From NCBI GenBank assembly GCA_964440295.1, contig CAYTRT010000001.1:17254-81253 (forward strand): 64,000 nt of DNA. The letters run 5' to 3'. The position numbers and the translations under genes were made by a program. Below are positions 1 through 7,975 of this stretch, piece after piece. Below the pieces are notes generated by a model. The model was given only the letters and a program-made list of their open reading frames with translations, had not been told where the DNA came from and did no database searches. This DNA comes from CALIKS01 sp964440295. Its GTDB lineage: Archaea; Thermoproteota; Nitrososphaeria_A; Caldarchaeales; Calditenuaceae. Position 1 is the first letter of the stretch. The number at the start of each line of letters is the position of its first letter.

Positions 1-88
1 AAGACCTTATCCCAATATTTTGCATCATTTCAGTGATTTCTTCCTCGTTATGGGGTATGAATGGATTATTTGATGCGTATCTATTCAT
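1..88 (-). CDS. gcvPA: Glycine dehydrogenase (decarboxylating) subunit 1, N-terminal fragment
   Basis: Only the first 29 codons are present; the gene runs off the left edge. Reading the minus strand from ATG at 88 gives a peptide containing FIPHNEEEITEMMQNIGI. This resembles the conserved start of the archaeal and bacterial P-protein alpha subunit of the glycine cleavage system (a YxPHxEEDIxxML-like opening). The family decarboxylates glycine with PLP and passes the aminomethyl group to GcvH. The identification rests on this short N-terminal signature alone, so the gene beyond the edge should be checked. Confidence 0.7.
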   Translation of the reverse strand, partial: MNRYASNNPFIPHNEEEITEMMQNIGIRS

Positions 89-201
89 AGCTCAATCTGA
101 TAAATGCCTCTGACCTTATTAAAATGTTTCTATTCTACGAGTCATAAACATGCGAAGAAGTTATTTTATGGAAAGTAATTTATAAATCGTGAAACTTGAG
201 A

Positions 202-894
202 ATGAGGCTTGAACCTCCAATAATAATATTAAACTTTAAGAGTCATAAAGAGACAACGGGACAGCAGGCTGAGAATCTAGCATTAATTGCTGAAAAGGTT
301 AGTAGAGACACAGGAATCACAGTAGCTATAGCTGCACAGGCCACAGACATATTCAGATTATCAAGAAGGGTAAATATACCTATATTGGCTCAGCATGTAG
401 ACGCAGAGGATCCCGGAAATTACACAGGACATATCACTGCATATGCGGTTAAAGAAGCTGGTGGCGTTGGCAGCCTGCTGAATCACTCTGAAAAAAGATT
501 ACTACTAATGGATATTGCAAAAGCAATTGCTGCTCTTCGGGCGGAAGATTTGGTCTCTGTTCTTTGCACTGATACTCCTTACACTTCTATAGCTGGTGCA
601 GCCCTCAGGCCAGACTTTTTAGCCGTCGAGGCTCCCGAACTAATCGGTACCGGGATCAGTGTAGCAAAAGCTAAGCCGGAAATTATTACAAGAACCATCG
701 AGCTAGTGAATGAATTGTCTTTAGACATTCCAATACTGTGTGGTGCAGGCATAACTGACATGAATGATGTTTCTAGGGCTTTTGACCTAGGTGTAGATGG
801 AGTGCTTCTCACATCTGCATTCGTAAAGTCGAATGATAAGTATGGTCTTCTGTTTTCAATGTGTAGGGCAGCGATAGAACACTATAAGAGATAA
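202..894 (+). CDS. tpiA: Triosephosphate isomerase, archaeal type
   Basis: Interconverts dihydroxyacetone phosphate and glyceraldehyde 3-phosphate in glycolysis and gluconeogenesis. About 230 residues, the short archaeal length (bacterial enzymes are about 250). Visible signatures are the N-terminal NFK substrate-binding lysine (near residue 13), the electrophilic histidine in LLNHSEKR (near residue 95), the catalytic glutamate in VEAPELIGTG (near 143) and a C-terminal CGAGI phosphate-binding loop. The frame stays open to a TTG at 196, but ATG at 202 is followed at once by the usual family start. Its stop abuts the stop of the convergent gene at 895. Confidence 0.96.
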   Translation: MRLEPPIIILNFKSHKETTGQQAENLALIAEKVSRDTGITVAIAAQATDIFRLSRRVNIPILAQHVDAEDPGNYTGHITAYAVKEAGGVGSLLNHSEKRLLLMDIAKAIAALRAEDLVSVLCTDTPYTSIAGAALRPDFLAVEAPELIGTGISVAKAKPEIITRTIELVNELSLDIPILCGAGITDMNDVSRAFDLGVDGVLLTSAFVKSNDKYGLLFSMCRAAIEHYKR

Positions 895-1575
895 TCAATC
901 ATATTTTACGACGTTGATTATTTCCACTGGAACATAACTTGAATAGGGATCAATATAAGAAAAAGTATCATTCATCACAGCTATTATTTCTGAACTTTCT
1001 CCCGGATTAATCCTGTTAATAAAATACCCATGACCATTAGGACCCACGACAGTCCTAATTATTGATCCATTATTTCTAATCAAGGTTAAGACTGGGTCTG
1101 AGAGATATGCCCTGTAACCTTCATTTATCTGTACGGTAATTCTAACCATGGTTTTATTTTCGATTGACTCTATCGAAAGCACACTTGGGTATAATTTCGT
1201 GACTAAAAAGTTCACAGTAATTTTTTCGTCTTTTTTGATCGTCAACTTGTCCATATAAGGAGCCAATTTTATATCCGGCAGCTTTACATAGCTACTGTAA
1301 GATCCCGGGCTTATCATTATTGATGCTCTACCCATACAGTCTGTCTTATTGCTCTCTAAACCCACAACTACTACTGCGTCTTTCGCGGGCACGACTGTTC
1401 CATTATCGGTCTTTAAATATACTTCAAATTCAACTCTTGCTTGATTTGCTAGGGCAAAATTCTTGCCAGCTAACCCAAAATTGGAGCCAGATAAGCTATA
1501 TATCGAGAAAAACAGGACTAATAGAAGCATCAACGATATGTGGATTAGTCTCTGTCCAATCCTCATTGATGGCAT
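895..1575 (-). CDS. Secreted or membrane-anchored protein of unknown function
   Basis: 226 residues. Residues 1-9 are basic, residues 10-29 form a strong hydrophobic segment (signal peptide or anchor), and the rest is a beta-rich polar domain. Residues 46-110 (VEFEVYLKTDNGTVVPAKDA onwards, with a conserved-looking glycine turn) look like a carboxypeptidase-regulatory or Ig-like beta-sandwich, as found in archaeal surface proteins. A second half ends in an exposed-looking SYVPVEIINVVKYD tail. No catalytic motif was seen. It probably lies outside the membrane. I do not recognise a named family. Confidence 0.65.
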   Translation of the reverse strand: MPSMRIGQRLIHISLMLLLVLFFSIYSLSGSNFGLAGKNFALANQARVEFEVYLKTDNGTVVPAKDAVVVVGLESNKTDCMGRASIMISPGSYSSYVKLPDIKLAPYMDKLTIKKDEKITVNFLVTKLYPSVLSIESIENKTMVRITVQINEGYRAYLSDPVLTLIRNNGSIIRTVVGPNGHGYFINRINPGESSEIIAVMNDTFSYIDPYSSYVPVEIINVVKYD

Positions 1576-1720
1576 TAGTCCATCATCGGGATTTATATCC
1601 TATTACATTTATAAAAGCCCTCTTTAAAAATAGGCATTAGAAAGTTGCTATAATGTATTTAATACTTTTATGTAAATTGGTTTTACTTTTATTACATTTT
1701 TCAAACAATCGGTGGTAAAG

Positions 1721-1728
1721 TTATATAT
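1721..1728 (+). promoter_or_regulatory. TATA box of glnA
   Basis: TTATATAT, centred about 27 bases before position 1751. This would start the transcript just ahead of the glnA ATG at 1765, close to leaderless, the pattern seen at several other genes here. Confidence 0.5.
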
Positions 1729-1764
1729 GGCTTCTTCGGGACTAAACTCTGGTTGGTTGGCGGG

Positions 1765-3030
1765 ATGTCAGTTGATAGAGATAATATCAAGGAAATTGTC
1801 AAGTCTTTCGAAGCAAAATTCATAGATCTCCAGTTTACAGATCTCCCTGGCAAGCTTCAGCACGTAACTATCATGCTGGATGGGCTGGATGAAAGCTATT
1901 TTGAGAGTGGTTTTCCGAAGCTTGACGGCTCCTCTATCAGAGGATTTGTTGACATCCACGAATCAGACATGGTTTTGATGCCTGACTACGCCACTATGGC
2001 TTTAGATCCATTTAGAGNNNNNNNNNNNNNNNNNNNNNNNNNNNNNNNNNNNNNNNNNNNNNNNNNNNNNNNNNNNNNNNNNNNNNNNNNNNNNNNNNNN
2101 NNNNNNNNNNNNNNNNNTTATCCAATAAGGTTTAAGGAGGGATACTACCCTACAACTCCGCAAGACACATTAATGGACTTTAGAAATGAATGCACAACCA
2201 TCCTAAAGGATACTTTCGGTATAAGGGTGGACTCGCATCATCACGAAGTTGCAACTGCTGGTCAATGCGAAATTGACATGGTGTATAACACGCTTACGAG
2301 GATGGCTGACTATGTCCAGACATGTAAATACGTTGTTAAAAACGTTGCTAAGAAACATGGATTAATGGCGACGTTCATGCCGAAGCCAGTATACATGGAT
2401 AATGCTTCCGGGATGCATGTCCACTCAAGTCTTTGGTCTGGAGGCGAAAATCTGTTCTATGACCCCGATGATAAGTACGCAGAGCTAAGTCAGGTAGGAA
2501 GATACTACGTAGGAGGACTGATTGAACATAGTCGTGCATTGGCAGCGATCGTCTGTCCTACCACTAACTCATATAAGAGACTCGTACCTGGATACGAGGC
2601 ACCAGTATACATAGCTTGGAGCAAGTCTAATAGATCTGCAAATATCAGAATACCTGTATATCAAATTGGCAAGCCAAGCTCTAAGCGTGTAGAGTTTAGG
2701 ACGCCTGACCCATCATGCAACCCCTACCTAGCATTCGCTGCAATACTGATGGCGGGCTTGGATGGTATAAAAAAGAAAATAGATCCGGGAGACCCAATTG
2801 ATGCAAACATTTATCACCTTACGCCCGAGGCTAGACGCAGCTACGGGATAAGGGAGCTTCCAAGCTCATTATTTGAGGCGGCCGAAGAGCTAGAATCTGA
2901 TAATGAGTTTCTTAAACCAGTATTTACTAGCGACCTAATAGAAACAATAGTATCAATGGAGAAAAACATGCACCTGCAGGTCTTTAGCATGCCGCATCCA
3001 TACGAATTCTATCTATACTTTGATGCATAG
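1765..3030 (+). CDS. glnA: Glutamine synthetase type I, interrupted by an assembly gap
   Basis: Makes glutamine from glutamate, ammonia and ATP. N-terminal beta-grasp part (LDGSSIRGF near residue 55), then 100 N at 2018-2117, then the catalytic barrel: HHEVATAGQCEID, the GMHVHSSLW metal/glutamate site, NSYKRLVPGYEAPVYIAW, NRSANIRIP and the RTPDPSCNPYLAFAAI signature. 84 codons precede and 303 follow the gap. Enzymes of this family are about 440 residues and the EPEFFLF metal-binding segment is missing, so I infer that about 55 residues (roughly 165 bases) are lost, more than the 100 N shown. ATG 1765 is preferred over TTG 1753; a TATA box lies at 1721-1728. Confidence 0.93.
   Translation: MSVDRDNIKEIVKSFEAKFIDLQFTDLPGKLQHVTIMLDGLDESYFESGFPKLDGSSIRGFVDIHESDMVLMPDYATMALDPFRXXXXXXXXXXXXXXXXXXXXXXXXXXXXXXXXXXYPIRFKEGYYPTTPQDTLMDFRNECTTILKDTFGIRVDSHHHEVATAGQCEIDMVYNTLTRMADYVQTCKYVVKNVAKKHGLMATFMPKPVYMDNASGMHVHSSLWSGGENLFYDPDDKYAELSQVGRYYVGGLIEHSRALAAIVCPTTNSYKRLVPGYEAPVYIAWSKSNRSANIRIPVYQIGKPSSKRVEFRTPDPSCNPYLAFAAILMAGLDGIKKKIDPGDPIDANIYHLTPEARRSYGIRELPSSLFEAAEELESDNEFLKPVFTSDLIETIVSMEKNMHLQVFSMPHPYEFYLYFDA
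2018..2117. other. Assembly gap (100 N) inside glnA
   Basis: Exactly 100 N, the same length as the two other gaps in the window, so it is a fixed placeholder rather than a measured distance. From the missing glutamine synthetase segment the real distance should be nearer 165 bases (inference from family length). Confidence 0.95.
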
Positions 3031-3054
3031 GACCATTATTCATTTATCATTTGG

Positions 3055-3981
3055 TCAGTGTAACAGTGTCTCTCCCAAAAACCCAGTAATTATAAGGTTA
3101 ATCGCCTCGTCTTCCGATAGTCCCCTACTCCTCAGATAATAAATCTCCTCTTCAGAAATTTTTCCTATCGAGGCCTCATGCGTAAGAATAGCTCCCTTAT
3201 TCTTAGTAAATATCTCAGGGATAGAACTTATGATTGAATTATTTGATAATAATAATCCCATGCAATCAATATGTCCTCTCCCTGCTCCGTTGGCAACGAT
3301 TTTGCTGCGAGAAACTATGCTCGCATTACTATCCGAGATCATTCTTAATTTTATGACTCCGTTCGAGTTGTCTCCATTAAGGACCATCGTATCGAAAAGC
3401 TCTGCTTCCTCATTCTTGGCTAGTATCGATGCTTCAAAATTGGCTGAGGCATTAGGACCTAGCAATGCATTACTTTCCACTCTTAATTTTCTCAGAGGGC
3501 TTATACATTTATAAAAACTAAACAACGTGGCTCCCTTTTCTAAAACTATTTCAGAGGTAGTTTTTACTTCGTCAGAAGCACCCCACTTATGAAAATGTCT
3601 TAATTTAAGCGAAGAATTTTCCTTAAGTATTATTTTTGTGTGGCCTTCATGTTTTCCGCCTAAAATTGGCTTCACAGCGTTACAGATGCTGTAAAGCTCG
3701 GCCTCAATGCCGCTCTCAACTATGACAAGATTATTTAGTCGTTGGTGAACCTTAGGGGAAGAGATTGCTATGCAAGTGCTTAATGGGTGCTTTATCTGCT
3801 TCTTTATCCAAATCATGTATCCCTCCACTGGTTTTTGATCAAAATATTTTTTCACTTCGTCGAATTCGTCGTAGGCCTCTGGACTTGGCTTAAGAATTAC
3901 TCCCTCTGAAGAGAGTAGCTTCTTAATTATGTGATCAATCTGTAAGTAATTCGCGCCCTTTGCACTCTCCACACTTTTCAT
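3055..3981 (-). CDS. sufB: SufB/SufD-family Fe-S cluster scaffold protein
   Basis: Scaffold on which Fe-S clusters are assembled together with the SufC ATPase. About 308 residues, clearly shorter than classical SufB (about 470). The right-handed beta-helix core and the characteristic C-terminal helix pair are visible (THEASIGKISEEEIYYLRSR followed by GLSEDEAINLIITGF). Start: ATG 3981 has GAGGTG seven bases upstream; the frame also reads from GTG 3987. It overlaps the end of sufC by about 47 bases, so translation is probably coupled. It is the only SufB/D gene beside sufC in this window, which points to a two-gene system. SufB or SufD cannot be told apart with certainty. Confidence 0.9.
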   Translation of the reverse strand: MKSVESAKGANYLQIDHIIKKLLSSEGVILKPSPEAYDEFDEVKKYFDQKPVEGYMIWIKKQIKHPLSTCIAISSPKVHQRLNNLVIVESGIEAELYSICNAVKPILGGKHEGHTKIILKENSSLKLRHFHKWGASDEVKTTSEIVLEKGATLFSFYKCISPLRKLRVESNALLGPNASANFEASILAKNEEAELFDTMVLNGDNSNGVIKLRMISDSNASIVSRSKIVANGAGRGHIDCMGLLLSNNSIISSIPEIFTKNKGAILTHEASIGKISEEEIYYLRSRGLSEDEAINLIITGFLGETLLH

Positions 3982-4660
3982 AACCACACCTCAGGATCGT
4001 TTCCCAGGGCTTTCTCCAATCTTTTGAGGAACACACTATTTCACCATTTAGTATTACATGCGCAGCGTCAGGATCCAAAAATTGGAGGATATCTCCCCTA
4101 TGAGTAATGGCAAGCACTGAGACACCATTATCGATTAATCTTTCCTGTATTATTTTCATTAATCTGTTAAGATTGATTATATCGAGTCCTGAATCTATCT
4201 CGTCAAGAATAACAAATGCTGGCTTAAGGCATAGAATCTGTAGTATCTCTGAGATCTTTTTTTCACCGCCAGAAAAACCAACATTGACTTCTCTCTCCAT
4301 GAAATCATGAGTTAAGGGGAGGTCCTTTATATTAAACGTGGTTTTCTCCCTTGAAATTCGCTTTAGTAGAAGCGAGAGCTTAACATTTTTTATGGCGGGT
4401 GGGTTCTGAAAAGCTAACGCGATACCTAACTTTGCCCTCTCCTCTATTGGCAGATGTGTAATGTTAATGTCTCTAAACCATATCTCTCCACTTATGATTT
4501 CGTATCTCGGCAGACCCATTATTGTGTAGGCAAGTGTTGATTTGCCAGAAGCGTTGGGACCAAGCAAAGCATGTATCTCGCCTTCATTAATTTTTAGATT
4601 GATGTTTTTCAAGATAATTTTTCCATTCACCTTAACATTCAAATTCCTTACATCAAGCAT
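3935..4660 (-). CDS. sufC: SufC, ABC-type ATPase of Fe-S cluster assembly
   Basis: Cytoplasmic ABC ATPase that drives the SufB/D scaffold; not a transporter. 241 residues, usual size. Walker A GPNASGKST (residues 34-42), ABC signature GFSGGEKK (about residues 129-136), Walker B FVILDEIDSGLD (about 153-164, with the SufC-typical IDSGLD) and the switch histidine in AITHRGDIL. The C-terminus has an extra cysteine cluster, CGYEKCGECKG, not usual for SufC. First gene of a two-gene operon with the SufB/D scaffold. Confidence 0.95.
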   Translation of the reverse strand: MLDVRNLNVKVNGKIILKNINLKINEGEIHALLGPNASGKSTLAYTIMGLPRYEIISGEIWFRDINITHLPIEERAKLGIALAFQNPPAIKNVKLSLLLKRISREKTTFNIKDLPLTHDFMEREVNVGFSGGEKKISEILQILCLKPAFVILDEIDSGLDIINLNRLMKIIQERLIDNGVSVLAITHRGDILQFLDPDAAHVILNGEIVCSSKDWRKPWETILRCGYEKCGECKGRELLTD

Positions 4661-4796
4661 TACTGAGTCTCTAATACTATTCCCCTAACTTCATTAATAA
4701 ACGTTATTCACTAAATAGTTCAATTTATTTACAGATAATTAAAGCTAACTAAAGGATAATATTATCGGATAATAGATAACGAAATCTATGAATTAT

Positions 4797-5429
4797 TTAT
4801 TCTTCTTCTTCAGTTACTGCTTGAGTCGTAAACTGTTCAATTGTTATTTTCTCGAGCAGTTCAGGTGTTGCTAATCCTTTCTCGATGAGTACTCTTCTTG
4901 CTAAGTACCAGAATGCGAATGGTAGCGATGTCCTACCCCTGTTATTCATTGGTATTATCAAGTCTATGTTGCTGCAGACGTTGTCGGTGCTACACATGGC
5001 TATTACTGGTTTTCTAGCTATGCTTGCTTCAATGACTGCCTGTATGTCGTATCTCGGATCAGAAACAACCACTAGTGTGGGCTCAAGATAGTATCTTAAA
5101 GTTCTATTCGTAAATATTCCGGCGGGTATCTTACCCGCAATTGGAATAGCGCCAGTTATCTCGCAGAATTTCTGAACTGCCTTTATGCCATAGACATGTG
5201 TGGATACAACAGCTACCTTGTTTAAGTCGTTCATCGCTATCATTTTAGCTGCAATGTTGAGTCGCTCCAGTATTTTCTTTACGTCGAAAAGATAGACACC
5301 ATCCGCCCTAAGTCTATATATGAACCTCTCCATGTGCTTTACTTTTATTTTTGCGCCTAGATGGACACCGCTTTTTACTAGTAGCTCCTGCAGCTCTACC
5401 TCAGGGCTTATGTAGGTGCTATCGCTCAA
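4797..5429 (-). CDS. rps2: 30S ribosomal protein S2 (uS2)
   Basis: Small-subunit protein uS2, 210 residues, archaeal length without bacterial extensions. Family landmarks: SGVHLGAKIKVKHMERFIYR near the N-terminus, VSTHVYGIKAVQKFCE, AGKIPAGIFTNRTLRYYLEP and VSDPRYDIQAVIEAS. The acidic tail ends in EEEE. The start overlaps the enolase stop by four bases (ATGA type), so it is the last gene of the rps9-rpoN-eno-rps2 block that is common in archaea. Confidence 0.97.
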   Translation of the reverse strand: MSDSTYISPEVELQELLVKSGVHLGAKIKVKHMERFIYRLRADGVYLFDVKKILERLNIAAKMIAMNDLNKVAVVSTHVYGIKAVQKFCEITGAIPIAGKIPAGIFTNRTLRYYLEPTLVVVSDPRYDIQAVIEASIARKPVIAMCSTDNVCSNIDLIIPMNNRGRTSLPFAFWYLARRVLIEKGLATPELLEKITIEQFTTQAVTEEEE

Positions 5430-6676
5430 CTACTCATCAACCTCTGAACCTTATTTATCTGTTCGCCTAGTCTTATCAGTTCGTTAGCTTTTGCTATTCT
5501 CTCTCCTCCCATGATTCCCGCCTTAATAACCTTACATCCAAAGCCGACCGCTATGTGGGGTAAGTAGTGGTCTGTCGTCTCACCGGACCTGTGGGAAGCT
5601 ATAAGTAGGAGATTATGATCCTTACCGGTCCTTACAGCATCCCAAGTAAGAGATAATGTGCCGACTTGATTCGGCTTTATTATTGCGGCTCTTATCGCTC
5701 CTATAGACGCAGCTTTACTGATTAGCTCCGCCCTCGTGACGACTAAATCGTCACCACATACATACGTCCTTGGCAGTGCTCTTGAAAGATTTCTAAACGA
5801 TTCATAGTCATCTTCCCTGAAGGGATCCTCGATATAGATTATCTCGTATTTGTCTGCTAGTTCAGCTAGGTATTGAAGAAACCCCTCATTGTCAAGGTAG
5901 AGTCCAGCGCTTGTTAGGATGTATTTGTCGCTGTGTGGATTGTAGATATTAGTGCCCGCCACGTCTATTCCGATCGACATTTTAACATTTAGCTCATCCT
6001 CAACTTTCTTGGCAGCGTCGTAAAGTATCTCCAGTGCTGCCTCAACGCTTATGGGTGGTGCGTAGGCTCCCTCGTCTCCCTTGCCCAATGGATAGTTACT
6101 GATTTTTCCTTCCAACAGTCTTCCTACAATTTTATGCACTTTAATGTTAGCCATTACTGCATCATTGATCGTATTTGGATTTCTTGGAATTACTAAAAAT
6201 TCTTGTATCTCCGGAGCCCCGGGTCCCGCATGTTTACCCCCTCCTATCACATTTCCTAGAGGTAGGGGGAGAGCCGGCTCATTCTTAGTTGTAGTAGCTA
6301 GATAGGCATAAAGAGGCAAACTCTTTACTTTTGAGATTGCTATGGCCGTTGCTATGGAGATTGCTAGTGCTGTGTTTCCACCAATCCTTGAAAAATTCCA
6401 AGTTCCGTCAAGCTCGGCCAATATCTTGTCTATCGTTTCATAGTTCTCGACTGCCATTCCTACTAATTTAGGAGCAATCTCTCTTCGTAGAGTTTCTAGA
6501 GCAGCTTCAGGGCCTCCCGTCGGGAATGGCTCAGCCTCTCTTGCGCCTCTGCTTTTTCCTGAGGGTGCCGCAGCTTGACCTACTTGTCCATCAATATTTA
6601 CCTCTACTTCGACTGTTTTATCGCCTCGGCTGTCATAAACTACTCTTCCCTTGATGTCTTTTATCGTGTGGGTCAT
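5426..6676 (-). CDS. eno: Enolase (phosphopyruvate hydratase)
   Basis: Interconverts 2-phosphoglycerate and phosphoenolpyruvate in glycolysis/gluconeogenesis. 416 residues. Seen: N-terminal SRGDKTVEVEV and APSGKSRGAREAEPF loop, GGGKHAGPGAPEIQEFLV, the magnesium ligands in GIDVAGTNIY and YIEDPFREDD, catalytic lysine in AAIIKPNQVGT, and SHRSGETTDHY. It sits between rpoN and rps2 as in many archaeal genomes, three bases after rpoN. Confidence 0.98.
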   Translation of the reverse strand: MTHTIKDIKGRVVYDSRGDKTVEVEVNIDGQVGQAAAPSGKSRGAREAEPFPTGGPEAALETLRREIAPKLVGMAVENYETIDKILAELDGTWNFSRIGGNTALAISIATAIAISKVKSLPLYAYLATTTKNEPALPLPLGNVIGGGKHAGPGAPEIQEFLVIPRNPNTINDAVMANIKVHKIVGRLLEGKISNYPLGKGDEGAYAPPISVEAALEILYDAAKKVEDELNVKMSIGIDVAGTNIYNPHSDKYILTSAGLYLDNEGFLQYLAELADKYEIIYIEDPFREDDYESFRNLSRALPRTYVCGDDLVVTRAELISKAASIGAIRAAIIKPNQVGTLSLTWDAVRTGKDHNLLLIASHRSGETTDHYLPHIAVGFGCKVIKAGIMGGERIAKANELIRLGEQINKVQRLMSS

Positions 6677-6679
6677 ATG

Positions 6680-6892
6680 TTATCTACCCTTTCCGAACCA
6701 TGTTTCAAATTGGATAACTTCATCGAAGTACTCAACATGCGATAAGAACATTCTCCTACAACAGTACCTAGTGATTCCAAGCCGGTCCAATGCTTTCCCC
6801 GCCTCTTCTCCGCCTTCTACAGCTTCTACAAATTTCTCCCACTTATCCGCTATGGGTGCACCGCACGAGAAGCACCTAATTGGAAACATCAT
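6680..6892 (-). CDS. rpoN: DNA-directed RNA polymerase subunit N (Rpb10 homologue)
   Basis: Small zinc-binding subunit of archaeal RNA polymerase (about 70 residues). The zinc site is visible as CFSCG near the N-terminus and CCRRM in the middle, followed by the family's helix and a C-terminal GKGR. Start: MMFPIRCFSCG at ATG 6892 matches the family start; the frame continues upstream to a GTG at 6907. A TATA-like GTTTAAATAC at 6918-6927 would start a short-leader transcript, so it may have its own promoter besides read-through from rps9. The rpoK gene often found here is absent. Confidence 0.96.
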   Translation of the reverse strand: MMFPIRCFSCGAPIADKWEKFVEAVEGGEEAGKALDRLGITRYCCRRMFLSHVEYFDEVIQFETWFGKGR

Positions 6893-6966
6893 GTCCGTCC
6901 AATTCACTGCTCAAGAAGTTTAAATACCCTTTCTTCAACGCTTTTGCAGAAACCTGGTCCATACAA

Positions 6967-7365
6967 CTACCTATAGCTTTTCTGCTTGAAGCGTCTAGCA
7001 GACCTCCTATTGGGTTTTTTGGGTTCTGTCCTCCTAGGGTCGCCAGCCAGGAGGTAGCGGTTAAATTGGAGGATCTTTGATTTTAAGCTCTCTGAGTGGG
7101 CTGCCAATGCTCTTGCAATCGCCATTGCGCATGCATCGGCCTGCCCTATAATGCCTCCGCCCTCAACTTTTATTTTAAAATCATGCGTTTTGACAAACTT
7201 GTCATCTAGCCTTAGTGGAGTCAGTATTTTTTCGCGGGCAATCTCGTTGCCGTATAGCTCTACTGGTATTCCGTTTATGTAGACTCTACCATGCCCAGAG
7301 ACAACCCTAAGTCTAGCTACAGCCTCCTTCCTTGTTCCTACGAATAGCTGTGCTGCTTTTACCAA
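6967..7365 (-). CDS. rps9: 30S ribosomal protein S9 (uS9)
   Basis: 132 residues ending in the conserved basic tail RRFKQKSYR whose last residues reach the P-site tRNA. Family signatures: FVGTRKEAVARLRVVSGHGRV, VEGGGIIGQADACAMAIARAL and the RTEPKKPNR stretch. The only sensible start is TTG 7365 just before the family-typical start; a TATA element at 7395-7404 would give a leader of about seven bases. rpl13 and rpl18e, usually upstream in this operon, are not here. Confidence 0.97.
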   Translation of the reverse strand: MVKAAQLFVGTRKEAVARLRVVSGHGRVYINGIPVELYGNEIAREKILTPLRLDDKFVKTHDFKIKVEGGGIIGQADACAMAIARALAAHSESLKSKILQFNRYLLAGDPRRTEPKKPNRRSARRFKQKSYR

Positions 7366-7394
7366 AGCGCCACCAAGATAACTGGGGAGGCCTA

Positions 7395-7404
7395 GTTTAT
7401 ATAC
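7395..7404. promoter_or_regulatory. Possible shared, two-way TATA element between rps9 and the UPF0216 gene
   Basis: GTTTATATAC reads as a TATA box on both strands. Its centre is about 34 bases from the rps9 TTG (7365) and about 38 from the ATG at 7438. With a start site 27 bases away on each side, leaders would be about 7 and 12 bases. No other equally good box was seen in the 72-base gap, so both genes may depend on this element. Confidence 0.4.
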
Positions 7405-7437
7405 GCATTCCTCACTATTTACTGATAAGACTCCAGA

Positions 7438-7869
7438 ATGGGAGAGGATTTTGTCTCCAGAGACTCATTTATCGAAGCGTGGTTAGCAGAGCATCTTAAG
7501 AGGCTCAGCACTGGGATGCCTGTCAAAAGGCTTTCACTAAGACAGCTATTATCAATGGAAAAGCCATCTGTCCAACTCTCAAATGGTGATCGACATTTCT
7601 TCAATAGAGATGAGTTGATGAAAGCAGCAGAATTGCTGGGTCACGAATACTTGGATTACGAGGTTTTCCCACTCGTTTTCATATCGAGAAAAGAGATGGG
7701 CGGTGATGTGTACCTTATTAAGGGTAATGGTGCAGATGATATATTTAGAAGCCTAGTCGGCCTATCTGCCCCGGTTAGCAGAACAAAGGATGGGCAGGCA
7801 TATACGTATAAGTCGCTCGTCATCGAGTTCATAAAGAAATACCCAAGTCTAGGACTTATCATGACGTGA
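7438..7869 (+). CDS. UPF0216 (DUF61) family protein
   Basis: 143 residues. The segment RLSLRQLLSMEKPSVQLSNG followed by RHFFNRDEL is typical of the archaeal UPF0216/DUF61 family, a conserved set of unknown function. The rest (YEVFPLVFISRKEMGGDVYLIKG) is a mixed alpha/beta domain. No catalytic motif is obvious. Divergent from rps9 with a 72-base gap holding one TATA element. Family recognition is from memory of its central motif; no function should be inferred. Confidence 0.8.
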   Translation: MGEDFVSRDSFIEAWLAEHLKRLSTGMPVKRLSLRQLLSMEKPSVQLSNGDRHFFNRDELMKAAELLGHEYLDYEVFPLVFISRKEMGGDVYLIKGNGADDIFRSLVGLSAPVSRTKDGQAYTYKSLVIEFIKKYPSLGLIMT

Positions 7870-7940
7870 TTATTAACGCGGGGACAGATGCTCATCGAGG
7901 AAGATATATGAAATATTGAGCAACCATTGTAGTTTGTGTA

Positions 7941-7950
7941 TTTTTAAATA
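7941..7950 (+). promoter_or_regulatory. TATA box of rtcB
   Basis: TTTTTAAATA centred about 29 bases before the rtcB ATG at 7976, the spacing expected for a leaderless transcript. Confidence 0.55.
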
Positions 7951-7975
7951 ATGCCCTGCCTGTATAACATACAGT

